From assembly GCA_022539475.1 (NCBI GenBank), contig VCMS01000417.1:1-36545 (forward strand): DNA of 36,545 nucleotides, written 5' to 3'. The DNA is from Gracilaria domingensis (lineage: Eukaryota > Rhodophyta > Florideophyceae > Gracilariales > Gracilariaceae). Positions 8,588 to 16,628 of the stretch are shown here, one piece after another. The notes under the pieces were generated by a model, which saw only the letters and a list, made by a program, of their open reading frames with translations, searched no databases and was not told the DNA's origin. Both the position numbers and the translations under genes were made by a program. How positions within the stretch are numbered: position 1 is the first letter of the stretch; the number at the start of each line of letters is the position of its first letter.

Positions 8588-9199
8588 GTGGACAGTTTCA
8601 ACCCGTACGCTCCTGCGTCACAGCAACCTGCGACCCCAATGGTAGGCTTTGGTGGCCTTGGTACGTATCAACTCCCTGGTGGACCTCCTGGTGGTGATCC
8701 TGCGGCACCTTTCCATACTCCGCTTGGTCCTCACAACGTTCCTCTTCCTCTAGCAAGTACTGGGACAGGAGCACCAAGTGGTTTCTCAACTGGTTTCCGT
8801 TCGGCTCCGCTTCCGCCGACGTCCGGTGCTTCTAGGCCGCCTACTGGTCTGACCCCCGGTGCAGGGCCGTCTAGTGGTCTTGCTCCTCCGACCTCTGGTG
8901 GCATCCCTCCGTCTAGCTTACCGCCTTCCTTCCATCCACCCACTGGTCCTGCGAATACCATGCCGGTAGTCAGCAGCGGTACCCCTGCGGGACCTGCTGG
9001 TACTTCTGCTCCCTTACCAAGCGGTGGTGCGCCACCGAGCGCGGCTAGCGGCGGGGGCGGAAGCTCCGCCGGACCTATGTCGGTGTCCTCTGGTCGTGGA
9101 GGTTCCGCTTCATCTCGCGGGACCTCCCGTGGACGTGGTCGCGGTCGTGGAACCAGTCGTGGACGCGGACGTGGCCGTGGGTCCTCCAAGGCCTCCTAA
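8588..9199 (+). CDS. Antisense ORF of element A, Pro/Gly/Ser-rich segment with RG-box tail
   Basis: Open in the same frame as 6470-8404. The nominal start is GTG, so it is a continuation, not a separate gene. About 150 residues are rich in Pro, Gly, Ser and Thr. The last 35 are dense in Arg-Gly (SRGRGRGRGTSRGRGRGRG), an RGG/RG box of the kind found in RNA- and chromatin-binding proteins. The element B antisense protein has the same layout and a similar tail (GGRGRGGTRGRGRG). Stop TAA at 9197-9199, with a poly(A) signal 39 bases on. Confidence 0.75.
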   Translation: MDSFNPYAPASQQPATPMVGFGGLGTYQLPGGPPGGDPAAPFHTPLGPHNVPLPLASTGTGAPSGFSTGFRSAPLPPTSGASRPPTGLTPGAGPSSGLAPPTSGGIPPSSLPPSFHPPTGPANTMPVVSSGTPAGPAGTSAPLPSGGAPPSAASGGGGSSAGPMSVSSGRGGSASSRGTSRGRGRGRGTSRGRGRGRGSSKAS

Positions 9200-9237
9200 G
9201 TCACCTCGTGGTTCCCTCTCGTGGATTCTTCTCGACT

Positions 9238-9243
9238 AATAAA
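9238..9243 (+). terminator. Poly(A) signal AATAAA for the antisense gene
   Basis: AATAAA 39 bases after the antisense stop, followed by a GT/T-rich run (GTGTCTTGCATTGTGTTC) as expected of a cleavage site. It lies between the antisense stop and the pol stop at 9352, so the two genes converge here. This supports real plus-strand transcription of the antisense gene. Confidence 0.65.
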
Positions 9244-9351
9244 GTGTCTTGCATTGTGTTCTCTGATCTTCTTTTGTTTTCCTGTTAGGTTAGTTAGTTA
9301 GCTTTTCGTGTAGCGTGGCGTTCAACAGCTTCGATAACCCCCCCCCTTTCC

Positions 9352-10842
9352 TTAGCGACGCGTACCACGCGAAGCAATACCAGTTGGTGGGGGCGTTCGC
9401 CCTTGTTTGCGCCAGTATCGGATGATGAAGTTGTTAGGGATATGACCAGGTGGTTCCATAGAGTCGTGCTCGGGCGACCATCCATACCATCTTACCCGGT
9501 AGCGCATACCCTTTGTGGTGTGTTCGTGACCTACAATGGTGTCAATAGCGCACTCCTGAGCGTCTACTTGAGGGTGTGACTCTTCCATTTGGTCATGGGG
9601 TGCGTGGCTCCCCGTGGGTGGTGTGACCCGTTGGTCTTGCCGAGGCTCGATCTCCTGTGCCGCTTGGGTCGTGGGGTCAGCCGTTACGGCTCTGGTGGAA
9701 GGTTGACCGCTCGGCTGACTCATCATAGGAGGGGGTATGGGAGACGTTTGCTCCCTCTCCGCTTCCTGCTGCGTTGGCTCACCTATTGGTTGTGCATTCG
9801 CTGTCGTCGGTTGTGCGGCCTTGACAATCCTGTCGATGGAGACCGTGTTCTCCAAACCTTCCATTATGACCGTAGCGGTATGCTCGTCGGAGCGAATCAC
9901 CTTGTATGGTCCCGTGGACTTGGGTAGTAGTTTAGAATTGATATCCTCCTCAAGGCGGATGTCCTCTTCCATCTCCGCTGGGGTTGGTCGCTTACCTTTT
10001 GGTGGCACGTCAAGGAAGACCATGTCTCCTGCTACCACTTTGGTCACTTTGCTCACCGTTCGGTCATAGTCCGCTTTATACCGTTCTTGGGCTGCTGTCA
10101 TCTTAACTTTGGCAGCAGCCAAAGCGGCGCGTAACTTCTGGAGTATGTCTCTCTTGACCTTCGCCGGTGTGAGTGTCCCGGCCGCTTCCGAGCGGTCAGG
10201 TCCAGGCTGGACGATAATACCATGTGGTGTTCGCGAAAGTACCAGGTCGAATGGGGTTGTTTGAGTGACCCTGTGGACCTGGAGGTTGTACGCATATGTC
10301 AATGGTTGGACATACTCCGACCATGTGGTTTGGTGCTCTTCGACATAGTGCCGTAGGCGTGCCACTAGGGTCTTATTGAAGCGTTCCACTTGGCCGTTTG
10401 TTTGAGGATGATAGGCCGTGGTAAAGTAGTGCTTGACCCCTAGCATTGTACAAACCGCCTCGAAGAACTTAGAAGCTAGGTTCGAACCGTTATCGGTCAG
10501 TAGGTACATGGGAGCACCGTACGGGTAGACCCAATTCTCCAGGAAGGCTGTCGCTAGTGTCGTTGCCGTTTGGTTCTTCAGAGGTATGGCTCTGGTGAGC
10601 TTTGTGAACCTGTCGGTTATGACTACTACAAAGCGATAACCCTCTGAGGTCTTGGGCAGGGGCCCCAGTATGTCGATTGCTACGAATTCCAGGGGCCCCG
10701 CCGCCGGGAATAGCTTTAGGTACTTCCTGTGCTTCGCCACACCACCTCGGGTCTTAATGCACGAATTGCATTGCGCCACATAGGTATATACATCGTTAGC
10801 CATATGCGGCCAGTAGAATTGCCTCCGAAGGGTATAGTACAA
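9352..10842 (-). CDS. Element A pol, integrase and chromodomain
   Basis: C-terminal part of pol. It inserts cDNA into chromosomes. It holds the end of the HHCC zinc region (FYWPHMAND, then CNSC) and a DD35E core with Asp at 10672-10674, Asp at 10492-10494 and Glu at 10384-10386 (spacing 60 and 36 codons). A chromodomain at the end (YRVRWYGWSPEHDSMEPP, about 9400-9560) is expected to steer integration toward modified histones. The listed start is a TTG, not a start codon: this is the continuation of pol after a single-base loss near 10870. The integrase motif usually read GQAER is GQVER here, because a CCAAGTGG motif occupies those codons (10386-10393). Confidence 0.9.
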   Translation of the reverse strand: MYYTLRRQFYWPHMANDVYTYVAQCNSCIKTRGGVAKHRKYLKLFPAAGPLEFVAIDILGPLPKTSEGYRFVVVITDRFTKLTRAIPLKNQTATTLATAFLENWVYPYGAPMYLLTDNGSNLASKFFEAVCTMLGVKHYFTTAYHPQTNGQVERFNKTLVARLRHYVEEHQTTWSEYVQPLTYAYNLQVHRVTQTTPFDLVLSRTPHGIIVQPGPDRSEAAGTLTPAKVKRDILQKLRAALAAAKVKMTAAQERYKADYDRTVSKVTKVVAGDMVFLDVPPKGKRPTPAEMEEDIRLEEDINSKLLPKSTGPYKVIRSDEHTATVIMEGLENTVSIDRIVKAAQPTTANAQPIGEPTQQEAEREQTSPIPPPMMSQPSGQPSTRAVTADPTTQAAQEIEPRQDQRVTPPTGSHAPHDQMEESHPQVDAQECAIDTIVGHEHTTKGMRYRVRWYGWSPEHDSMEPPGHIPNNFIIRYWRKQGRTPPPTGIASRGTRR

Positions 10843-10864
10843 CCGCGTGGCTCCAGGGTGCCCG

Positions 10865-11060
10865 AAAGCCGTGGATTGTGTGACAGATATAACACCCTTT
10901 GTCTTAATGACTCAGGTACGACCTTCTGGAGAGCTCCGTCTAAAGGTGAGCGTCTGATGAGGTACCCATTGTGGTCGACGTCGAAATGAGAATCCTTCCT
11001 TCCAAGTACGTCAGCGAGCGTCTTGCACAACCTATCGGTCGATTGTTCGCGTAAGATTCC
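10865..11060 (-). pseudogene. Element A pol, integrase N-terminal bridge in a third frame
   Basis: Between the RT/RNase H frame and the main integrase frame the coding similarity runs in a third frame: CKTLADVLGRKDSHFDVDHN, then LIRRSPLDGALQKVVPESL and VLYLSHNPRL. Element B reads the same region in one frame (LIRRSRLDGALQKVVPESL, then LAHYPRLVGHPGATR). The frame changes near 11050-11060 and near 10870 each look like loss of one base. They separate integrase from the rest of pol in this copy. Confidence 0.8.
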
Positions 11061-13864
11061 TCACGGGTGATTGGAGCGTGTTCCCCTTCCTCCACAGGAA
11101 GGAGGGTCTCCACTACCACTTGGTACGTACTGTCATCATGCCAGTATCCCTTCAGAACTTCATTGACCTCGTGGTTAGCTGGTTCTATAGTAAAGCATGG
11201 GATGTCGTCGTCCACTGGGTCAGTGTCCAATCCTTCGGTATTCAACCGGGACAATGCATCCGCCACTCGGTGCTTGACCCCGGGGCGGTACTGCACATCG
11301 TACTCAAACTCCGAGAGTCTCAGACGCCATCGGGCCAGACGACCCGATGCGTCCGCCAAGCCTAATATCCACCTCAAGGAGTCGTGATCCGTTCGGAGCG
11401 TGAAGCGCACACCATATAGGTAAGGACGTAGCATGAGCATGCTCCAAACAACCGCTAGGCATTCCTTCTCCGTTACGGTGTAGTTCTGCTCCGCTTGGTT
11501 AAGAGCTCTACTCCAATACCCAATTGGTGCGAGCTTGCCGTCCTCCTGTTCCTGCATTAGGCAGCAACCTATTTGGGCGTCCGACGCATCCGTGTCCAGT
11601 GTATACGGGAGTCCCGTTTTGGGCAATGCCAGTACCGGTGGGGAGAGAAGCGCTGCTTTCAATGTATAGAACGCCTCTACCTCGTCCTCTTCCAGGTGGT
11701 CAAAGTGTGTGGGCTGCCCCTTCTGCAACCTCCGGTTCAGGGGTGCGGCTATCTTTGCAAAACCCTTGATGAACCGCCGGTAGACGTTGCATAGACCTAT
11801 AAAGGATCGTATGTCCGTCTGCGACGTAGGGAGCTTCGCTTCCTGTACCGCTCGGATATTCCGTTTGGTCACTTCGAGTTTCCCGGGGCTTATTGTATGC
11901 CCTAGGTACTCTACCTCTTGGTTGAAGAACATACACTTTCGTAGTTTGAGGGTCACGCCTGCCTCTTGTAGCAACTGCAGTACCACTTGGACGTGTGAGA
12001 AGTGCTTCTCTATGGACCTCGAGTAGATGACTACGTCATCTATGTATACCAATGCGGTTGTCCACTTCACTTTAGACAGTATAATGTCTAACGCCCTTTG
12101 GAAGGTAGCGGGGGCGTTTCTTAAACCAAACGGCATGCGTAAGAAGCGATACAGGCCTGCGTGGCATGTAAACGCAGTCTTATCACGGTCACCCTCTGGT
12201 ATTTCGATCTGCCAATACCCGCAGTTGGCGTCCAGTGTGGTAAAGATGTTCGCATCTCCTAGGGAGTCGATGCATTCATCCATCCTCGGGATGGGGTACG
12301 AGTCCCTTACCGTTACGGCATTAAGTTTTCTGTAGTCAATACAGAACCTCATACGGGTCTCTCCTCGTTTTTGGACTAGCACTACAGGGCTAGCCCATTC
12401 CGAGTTTGCCGGTTCTATAACCCCCTCGCGGAGCATCCGCTCTACCTCCTCCAGCTCTACCTCACGGGCCTTATGTCCCGCACGGTATGGCTGTTGGTGG
12501 ATGGGACGGGAGTCCGGTTTGAGGTCAATCCTGTGCTGGGTGGCCTTAATGGCTCCCAGCTTACCCGACCACATGGTACTGAATGGCTCCAGGAGTCCAA
12601 GGATCCGAGCTCTGAGCTCTTCCCCTTCAAGTCCTATATTCACCTCCGTCTTCCAATTGGTCACTGGGTCGAGCTCCAGTTTCTGGTCTTCTCGCTCAGC
12701 TAGTCGCTGCACCATATGGTCTGTTCGCGACGAATTCAACGAATTGACACTGCCCCCCCCTTCCTTAGCATCCACGACCTCGTGGGACCATTGTGGTATA
12801 ATCGTAAAGATCGTACGGGGAGCCGGTAAGGCAAGACCAATTACGGTGTGTTTTGGCAACTTGACCGGGCGGTTGCTGAAGTTACTCAGGTAGACCTGAA
12901 ACGGTTTTGTCGGTATGTTGTCGACTATACCATTCGCCATTAAGGTCATGTGTCGTTCGGCCAACCGTGAATGGTTCTGAACGGATAACAGGCCAGGTTG
13001 TTGGCATGTGACCTTCACTACCAAGTGGTTCATAGGCGGTATTGTTACCGCCTTTGCCAATCGCACCTTGTTGGAGAGTGTGTTTTCCGGGACCGGTTGG
13101 TGTCGAGTGCGGTTCTCTTTCGGAGAGGCACCCTTGTGGTTACCAATAATGGCGATCCGGGGGCCATTATGGAACAGAACTGTCTTAGAACGTGGAAAAA
13201 TTGCCCTGACATGCTGGTCTATAAAGGTTGTGCCGAGGATACAGTCTGTTGCCAGTTGGTTAACGACTATGAAGCGAACTCGGACCCTCATGGTGTCAAT
13301 CAATACCATTATGGTAAGCGCTCCCATGACGGTTAGTGGTCTGTTGTTGGCGTCAACCAGTGGGTTAGTTAATGTACATGGCTGAAGCTTATTAAGTTGT
13401 CTGTTAGTTAATAGTTTGGCATTCACCAGATTAGGTCCTGCCCCGGTGTCCAGGACAGTGACGCATGGTACCAAGTGGTTAGAAGTAAACCCGAGGGTGA
13501 CGTTTACCTTATAGTTACTATGCTTGAGAAAGCATATCGGTTCGGTGCCGTCCATGAGGCTCTCCTCCCCTGTAACCAATGGGTAATTGTCTATACTTGC
13601 ACCACTTGGTTCTGGAAGGCCTTCCGTCTTCGGACAGTTGGGGAAGGCCTCTATCCCAACTGTTCGGCGTTTTCCGCCTGCGGGGCGGGATCCGTTTGGT
13701 CCTGCTCCGTGACGAGGTGTACCTGATGAGGTGTGGCTGCATTGGGTCGCGCATTTGCGTGTCCCGTGCCTGCGCTCCGTGCCGGGGGCCCAAATATATC
13801 CTGGTGGTTCTGCTGGCGAGCAGTCAGGAGAGCGTTCCTGTTCTGCGGAGCCACACTTGGGCAC
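10940..13864 (-). CDS. Element A pol, protease, reverse transcriptase and RNase H
   Basis: Copies the element RNA into DNA. Protease active site LDTGAG (DTG at 13442-13450) is intact. RT follows with FCIDYRKLNAVTVRDSYP, MPFGLRNAPATFQRALD and the catalytic box YIDD (12035-12046). RNase H follows with TDASDAQIG (about 11570-11600) and later VADALSRL. The frame is -1 relative to gag and overlaps its end (13651-13864); the nominal start codon is GTG, so expression probably depends on gag-pol frameshifting. CCANNTGG motifs sit inside protease and RT codons, e.g. NHLV at 13471-13478 and VQVV at 11983-11990. Confidence 0.93.
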   Translation of the reverse strand: MPKCGSAEQERSPDCSPAEPPGYIWAPGTERRHGTRKCATQCSHTSSGTPRHGAGPNGSRPAGGKRRTVGIEAFPNCPKTEGLPEPSGASIDNYPLVTGEESLMDGTEPICFLKHSNYKVNVTLGFTSNHLVPCVTVLDTGAGPNLVNAKLLTNRQLNKLQPCTLTNPLVDANNRPLTVMGALTIMVLIDTMRVRVRFIVVNQLATDCILGTTFIDQHVRAIFPRSKTVLFHNGPRIAIIGNHKGASPKENRTRHQPVPENTLSNKVRLAKAVTIPPMNHLVVKVTCQQPGLLSVQNHSRLAERHMTLMANGIVDNIPTKPFQVYLSNFSNRPVKLPKHTVIGLALPAPRTIFTIIPQWSHEVVDAKEGGGSVNSLNSSRTDHMVQRLAEREDQKLELDPVTNWKTEVNIGLEGEELRARILGLLEPFSTMWSGKLGAIKATQHRIDLKPDSRPIHQQPYRAGHKAREVELEEVERMLREGVIEPANSEWASPVVLVQKRGETRMRFCIDYRKLNAVTVRDSYPIPRMDECIDSLGDANIFTTLDANCGYWQIEIPEGDRDKTAFTCHAGLYRFLRMPFGLRNAPATFQRALDIILSKVKWTTALVYIDDVVIYSRSIEKHFSHVQVVLQLLQEAGVTLKLRKCMFFNQEVEYLGHTISPGKLEVTKRNIRAVQEAKLPTSQTDIRSFIGLCNVYRRFIKGFAKIAAPLNRRLQKGQPTHFDHLEEDEVEAFYTLKAALLSPPVLALPKTGLPYTLDTDASDAQIGCCLMQEQEDGKLAPIGYWSRALNQAEQNYTVTEKECLAVVWSMLMLRPYLYGVRFTLRTDHDSLRWILGLADASGRLARWRLRLSEFEYDVQYRPGVKHRVADALSRLNTEGLDTDPVDDDIPCFTIEPANHEVNEVLKGYWHDDSTYQVVVETLLPVEEGEHAPITREESYANNRPIGCARRSLTYLEGRILISTSTTMGTSSDAHL

Positions 13865-15918
13865 GCTGTTGCCAAGTGGTGGGGCGACAAACAGAACCCA
13901 CAGAGGAGATTGCCGGTTGTGGGGTCCTTCATCGCGAGCGACGACGCGCGCGATGGGGGACGGCCTCCAGTAGGTACTGCACTCCGTTGCTGCGGGTATG
14001 GTCCTTGTTCACCATATTGCTTGAATGGTACCGCTAGGACCGGGCTGACCGGTACGGATACCTGTGATGGTGGAGCTGAGGTTTGTCTCGAGGGTGGCTC
14101 GCTGGATAGCGAGCTGGACCAAGAGGTATTACCGTGCGATCGAGTTGTCGGTTGTGCATGCACCAAGTGGACTGGGTGACCCTGGGAGGCGTATTGTGTG
14201 GACGCCTCCCCCGTAGTGGTCTCCTCTTCCTCTACGTCAAACACTGACCGCCTGGTTTTTCCTTTCTCCTTCGATGGTTTGCCAAGTGGTGCGGAGTCTT
14301 TCCTGGCCCCTGACCGAACGGTGTCGCCTAGTCCCTGTGCATGGCGGGCTAGTGCGTTGTAGTCGACCGTGCGGTTGGTAGCTAGGTAGTTACGAACCTG
14401 TGATCGGATAGACTTCGCCACGTTGTCGGCGTACATCGATTTCAACCTTTTGGTAGTAAAGACGCTTCCACAGCGGGAGGCTAATGCCCATAAGGAGCGA
14501 GCGAATTCCAATTCGGTTTGTCCCGCGCGCTGGCGGTACGCAAGCACCTCTGCGTACGCCTCCTGGATTACCTCATCGGTCGCGTAGGTTTCCAGTAGGA
14601 AGTTAACCACCTGTGGGTATGTCGTCAACATTTCCGTTTGGTCTTCGTCCACCGCCATGGTGTTTCCTTCGAGGCGGCTGTGGAGCAACGCTCCAGCCTG
14701 ACCGGTTAGGTAAAATTGAAACAGCCACATGGCTGCTGCCTCTGAAAACCCATTCTGATCACAAGCGATCTTGAACCTTTGAAGGAAATCAATGATCGCA
14801 ATAGGGTCATCCCCGCTAAAGCGAGTTTCACCCAGTTGGAAACGAAGCTTCCTATGATGCTTCGTTATCTTCTGAGCTACCTCTTTGGTATACTCAGCCT
14901 GTCTGTTCTCTAACCTATAGGTACGATAGTCAACCGCTTTGGTGAATAAATCATTGAGTGGCGTAAGCACCTCTAGGTCAGTCTCCTCGTCAGAAGTTGA
15001 GTCCGAATCGTTATACCTTTTGGTCTTACCCTTGCGGGGATTCTTTCCTTTCTTCTTGCGAGAGTCCTTCCTCTTGCGTCGTGAACCTGTACGGTCGTCG
15101 TCTCCTGACGAATCCGAATCGGTGTCTGAGGACGAAGAGTCCGAGTCCGACCGGCGACTCTTTCTCTTTCCCCTTTTGGTTTTCTTCTTCTTACCATTTG
15201 GTTTACGTCGACGCTCGTCTCCTGAGCTCGACGAATCTCCATCAGGGTCTCCACCACTTGGTCCTGACGGAGCTACACCAGTAGGTTGGGGGAGGTAAAC
15301 GTACCTCGGGCCCTCCATCCCTGGAGGCTCTGCCCCTTTCCCCATACGGTCGATATATCCTTCACCAGTCGGTTGTGTAGGAAGGTTAGGGTGGAGAATA
15401 CCAAGTGGTTTGGTGGCGTCTACTGCAGGCGGGGGAGCTTGCTTCATGAGCGCGGCCTGGGCCACCATCTCAGGTTGAAGCTTAGCCCCCTGCTGCTACA
15501 GAGCCAGCATAACCAATCGGTCGATGTGTCCTCGCACCTCGTTTTCGAGGTACTGTAACACCACCACAGGTACCTTGTCGAGGACCTCCTGGGAGGCTCG
15601 ATCAACTACCACTCGGGTGACCTCGTCCAAGTCCAGTCGCGGTCCGACTGGCACCTCCATTTGGTCTACCACTGGGGTTGTTACAGGAGCGGGCTCCGCC
15701 CTTGCGGAGCCTGCTCCTCCGTCCACTTGGTCAGCCCGGGGAAGGGTCGAGGGGCCCCCAGCCTCTCGGTCTACCTTCTTCCCCCTCGGTGGGCGTTTCT
15801 TCCGAATCAGGTCCTCCGGGTTATCCAACACCGGATAGGACACTGAACCCCGTATGAGGTGACCACTTGGTGGAGCGCTCGGCGCCCTATTTGGGTAGCG
15901 CGCGCCCCGTTTCTCCAT
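13651..15918 (-). CDS. Element A gag, with one in-frame TAG
   Basis: Capsid/nucleocapsid polyprotein. ATG at 15918 (MEKRGARYPN) opens 140 codons, then TAG at 15496-15498, then the same frame runs on (next ATG 15468) for 605 codons to TAG 13651-13653. With the stop read through, the length is about 756, close to the 732 aa of the uninterrupted gag of element B. Domains in order: a variable N-terminus; a Ser/Asp/Arg/Lys-rich tract (15060-15240); the capsid-like core (FSGDDPIAIIDFLQRFKIA); and one CCHC knuckle CGFCLSPHHLATAC (about 13861-13902). The TAG most simply derives from CAG. I treat it as a nonsense mutation, though TAG-CAG-CAG could allow some readthrough. Confidence 0.85.
13669..13675 (-). 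promoter_or_regulatory. Candidate -1 frameshift site G GAA AAC in element A
   Basis: In gag frame the heptamer reads G-GAA-AAC and lies exactly five codons before the gag stop; pol is in the -1 frame. Element B has the same heptamer at the same place (28485-28491). It departs from the strict X XXY YYZ rule in the P site but is similar in kind to the G GAU UUA site of retroviral pro-pol. No clear downstream pseudoknot was worked out. Confidence 0.45.
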
Positions 15919-16028
15919 TTAGGTAACTGGCGTCGGAGCCAATTGCTTCGGCAACGGGAACCAAACCACTCGGGTATCTCGTGACTTCCAAATCCTCCCT
16001 TCCCAAAACCACTTGGTAATCCACAGAT

Positions 16029-16046
16029 TTCTAAGTCGGGAGACCA
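16029..16046 (-). other. Primer binding site of element A
   Basis: TGGTCTCCCGACTTAGAA on the minus strand, five bases inside the 5' LTR. The identical 18 bases are at 26237-26254 in element B. The implied tRNA 3' end (...TCGGGAGACCA) has discriminator A73 and G72, implying a C1-G72 pair. That is the eukaryotic tRNA-Tyr signature, and yeast tRNA-Tyr ends CGGGAGACCA. Assignment to tRNA-Tyr is inference. Confidence 0.8.
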
Positions 16047-16051
16047 AAATA

Positions 16052-16623
16052 TGTGGTATAGCCGATCGGTGCGAGCTGCTAGTGGGGAGCCCTGCGTGGG
16101 CTCGACCCGGCGGAGGAGTGAAACACGTGACACCTAATAGGTCGGCAGCACCCACCGTTGCCTATAGTGCACGGTGACCAAGTGGTAAATACGCCTGCAC
16201 TGGTGTGCGGCAGGCACGTATAACCCTCGAGGTCAGCAAAACTATTAGAAGACTACTAGACTTACCAATTGGTGACTGTAGAACCGAACTGGTGTCAAAT
16301 TAGACTAGTTGGTGCTTGACTTTACCATTTGGTGTGGGAGGTTGGCGTCTCGGGGGTTTAGTACACCCGAGCGCCCCTCCGGCTCTCACGGGCCTAGTGC
16401 CACGTGGGCCACCGGGAGGTACATTTGTGGTGCACCACCCCGGCCACATATCTATACTACCTAGTAATTATTAATTCTAAATCATCGAGAATAGACTAAT
16501 TAGTCCTGTCCAAGCCTGCGCTGGCGCGTCCCACGTGGTACAGTAGACACACGTGCCCGGGAGCCCGTGACGTCACCACTTGGTCTTGTAGAGCCCCCGT
16601 TGATCTGGCCGAGCTATACTACA
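16052..16623 (-). repeat. Element A LTR (5' LTR in element sense)
   Basis: 572-bp partner of 4900-5471 (9 substitutions, no indels), with TG...CA ends and the same CRE palindrome at 16568-16575. In element sense the R/U5 end faces the primer site. The region 15919-16028 between primer site and gag ATG is a short leader of about 110 bases that also carries a CCACTTGG (16009-16016). Confidence 0.95.
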
Positions 16624-16628
16624 CTTTT
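16624..16628. repeat. Element A target-site duplication, right copy (CTTTT)
   Basis: Second copy of CTTTT from 4895-4899, placed directly after the right LTR and inside the hAT transposase codons. Confidence 0.93.

Larger units (their letters stand above)
4900..16623 (-). mobile_element. LTR element A: Ty3/gypsy-type chromodomain retrotransposon with antisense gene
   Basis: 11,724-bp LTR retrotransposon whose sense strand is the minus strand. Order in its own sense: 5' LTR (16052-16623), primer site (16029-16046), gag (15918-13651), pol in the -1 frame (protease, RT, RNase H, integrase, chromodomain, to 9352), an oppositely oriented gene (6470-9199, +), polypurine tract (5474-5483), 3' LTR (4900-5471). 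The integrase-after-RNase-H order and the chromodomain place it among Ty3/gypsy chromoviruses. The two LTRs differ at 9 of 572 positions with no indels, so the insertion is fairly young. It carries a TAG in gag and two single-base frame breaks in pol, so this copy is probably not autonomous. Confidence 0.95.
4900..16623. repeat. Dispersed CCAAGTGG/CCACTTGG motif family of element A
   Basis: Exact CCAAGTGG or CCACTTGG found by eye starting at 5026, 5424, 5951, 6703, 8207, 8774, 10386, 11116, 11983, 13021, 13471, 13602, 13872, 14163, 14282, 15254, 15401, 15723, 15863, 16009, 16178 and 16576. That is 22 copies, where random sequence of this length would give about 0.4. Related CCANNTGG palindromes (CCAATTGG, CCATTTGG, CCAGTTGG, CCACGTGG, CCATGTGG) bring the family to about 50. 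Most have a flanking A/T giving ACCANNTGGT. They lie in LTRs, leaders, gag, pol and the antisense gene, and end abruptly at the element borders. Confidence 0.85.

Noticed and set aside
14939..15298. 119-aa Ser/Glu/Phe-rich plus-strand frame
   Set aside because: It is the complement of the Ser/Asp/Arg/Lys-rich tract of element A gag.
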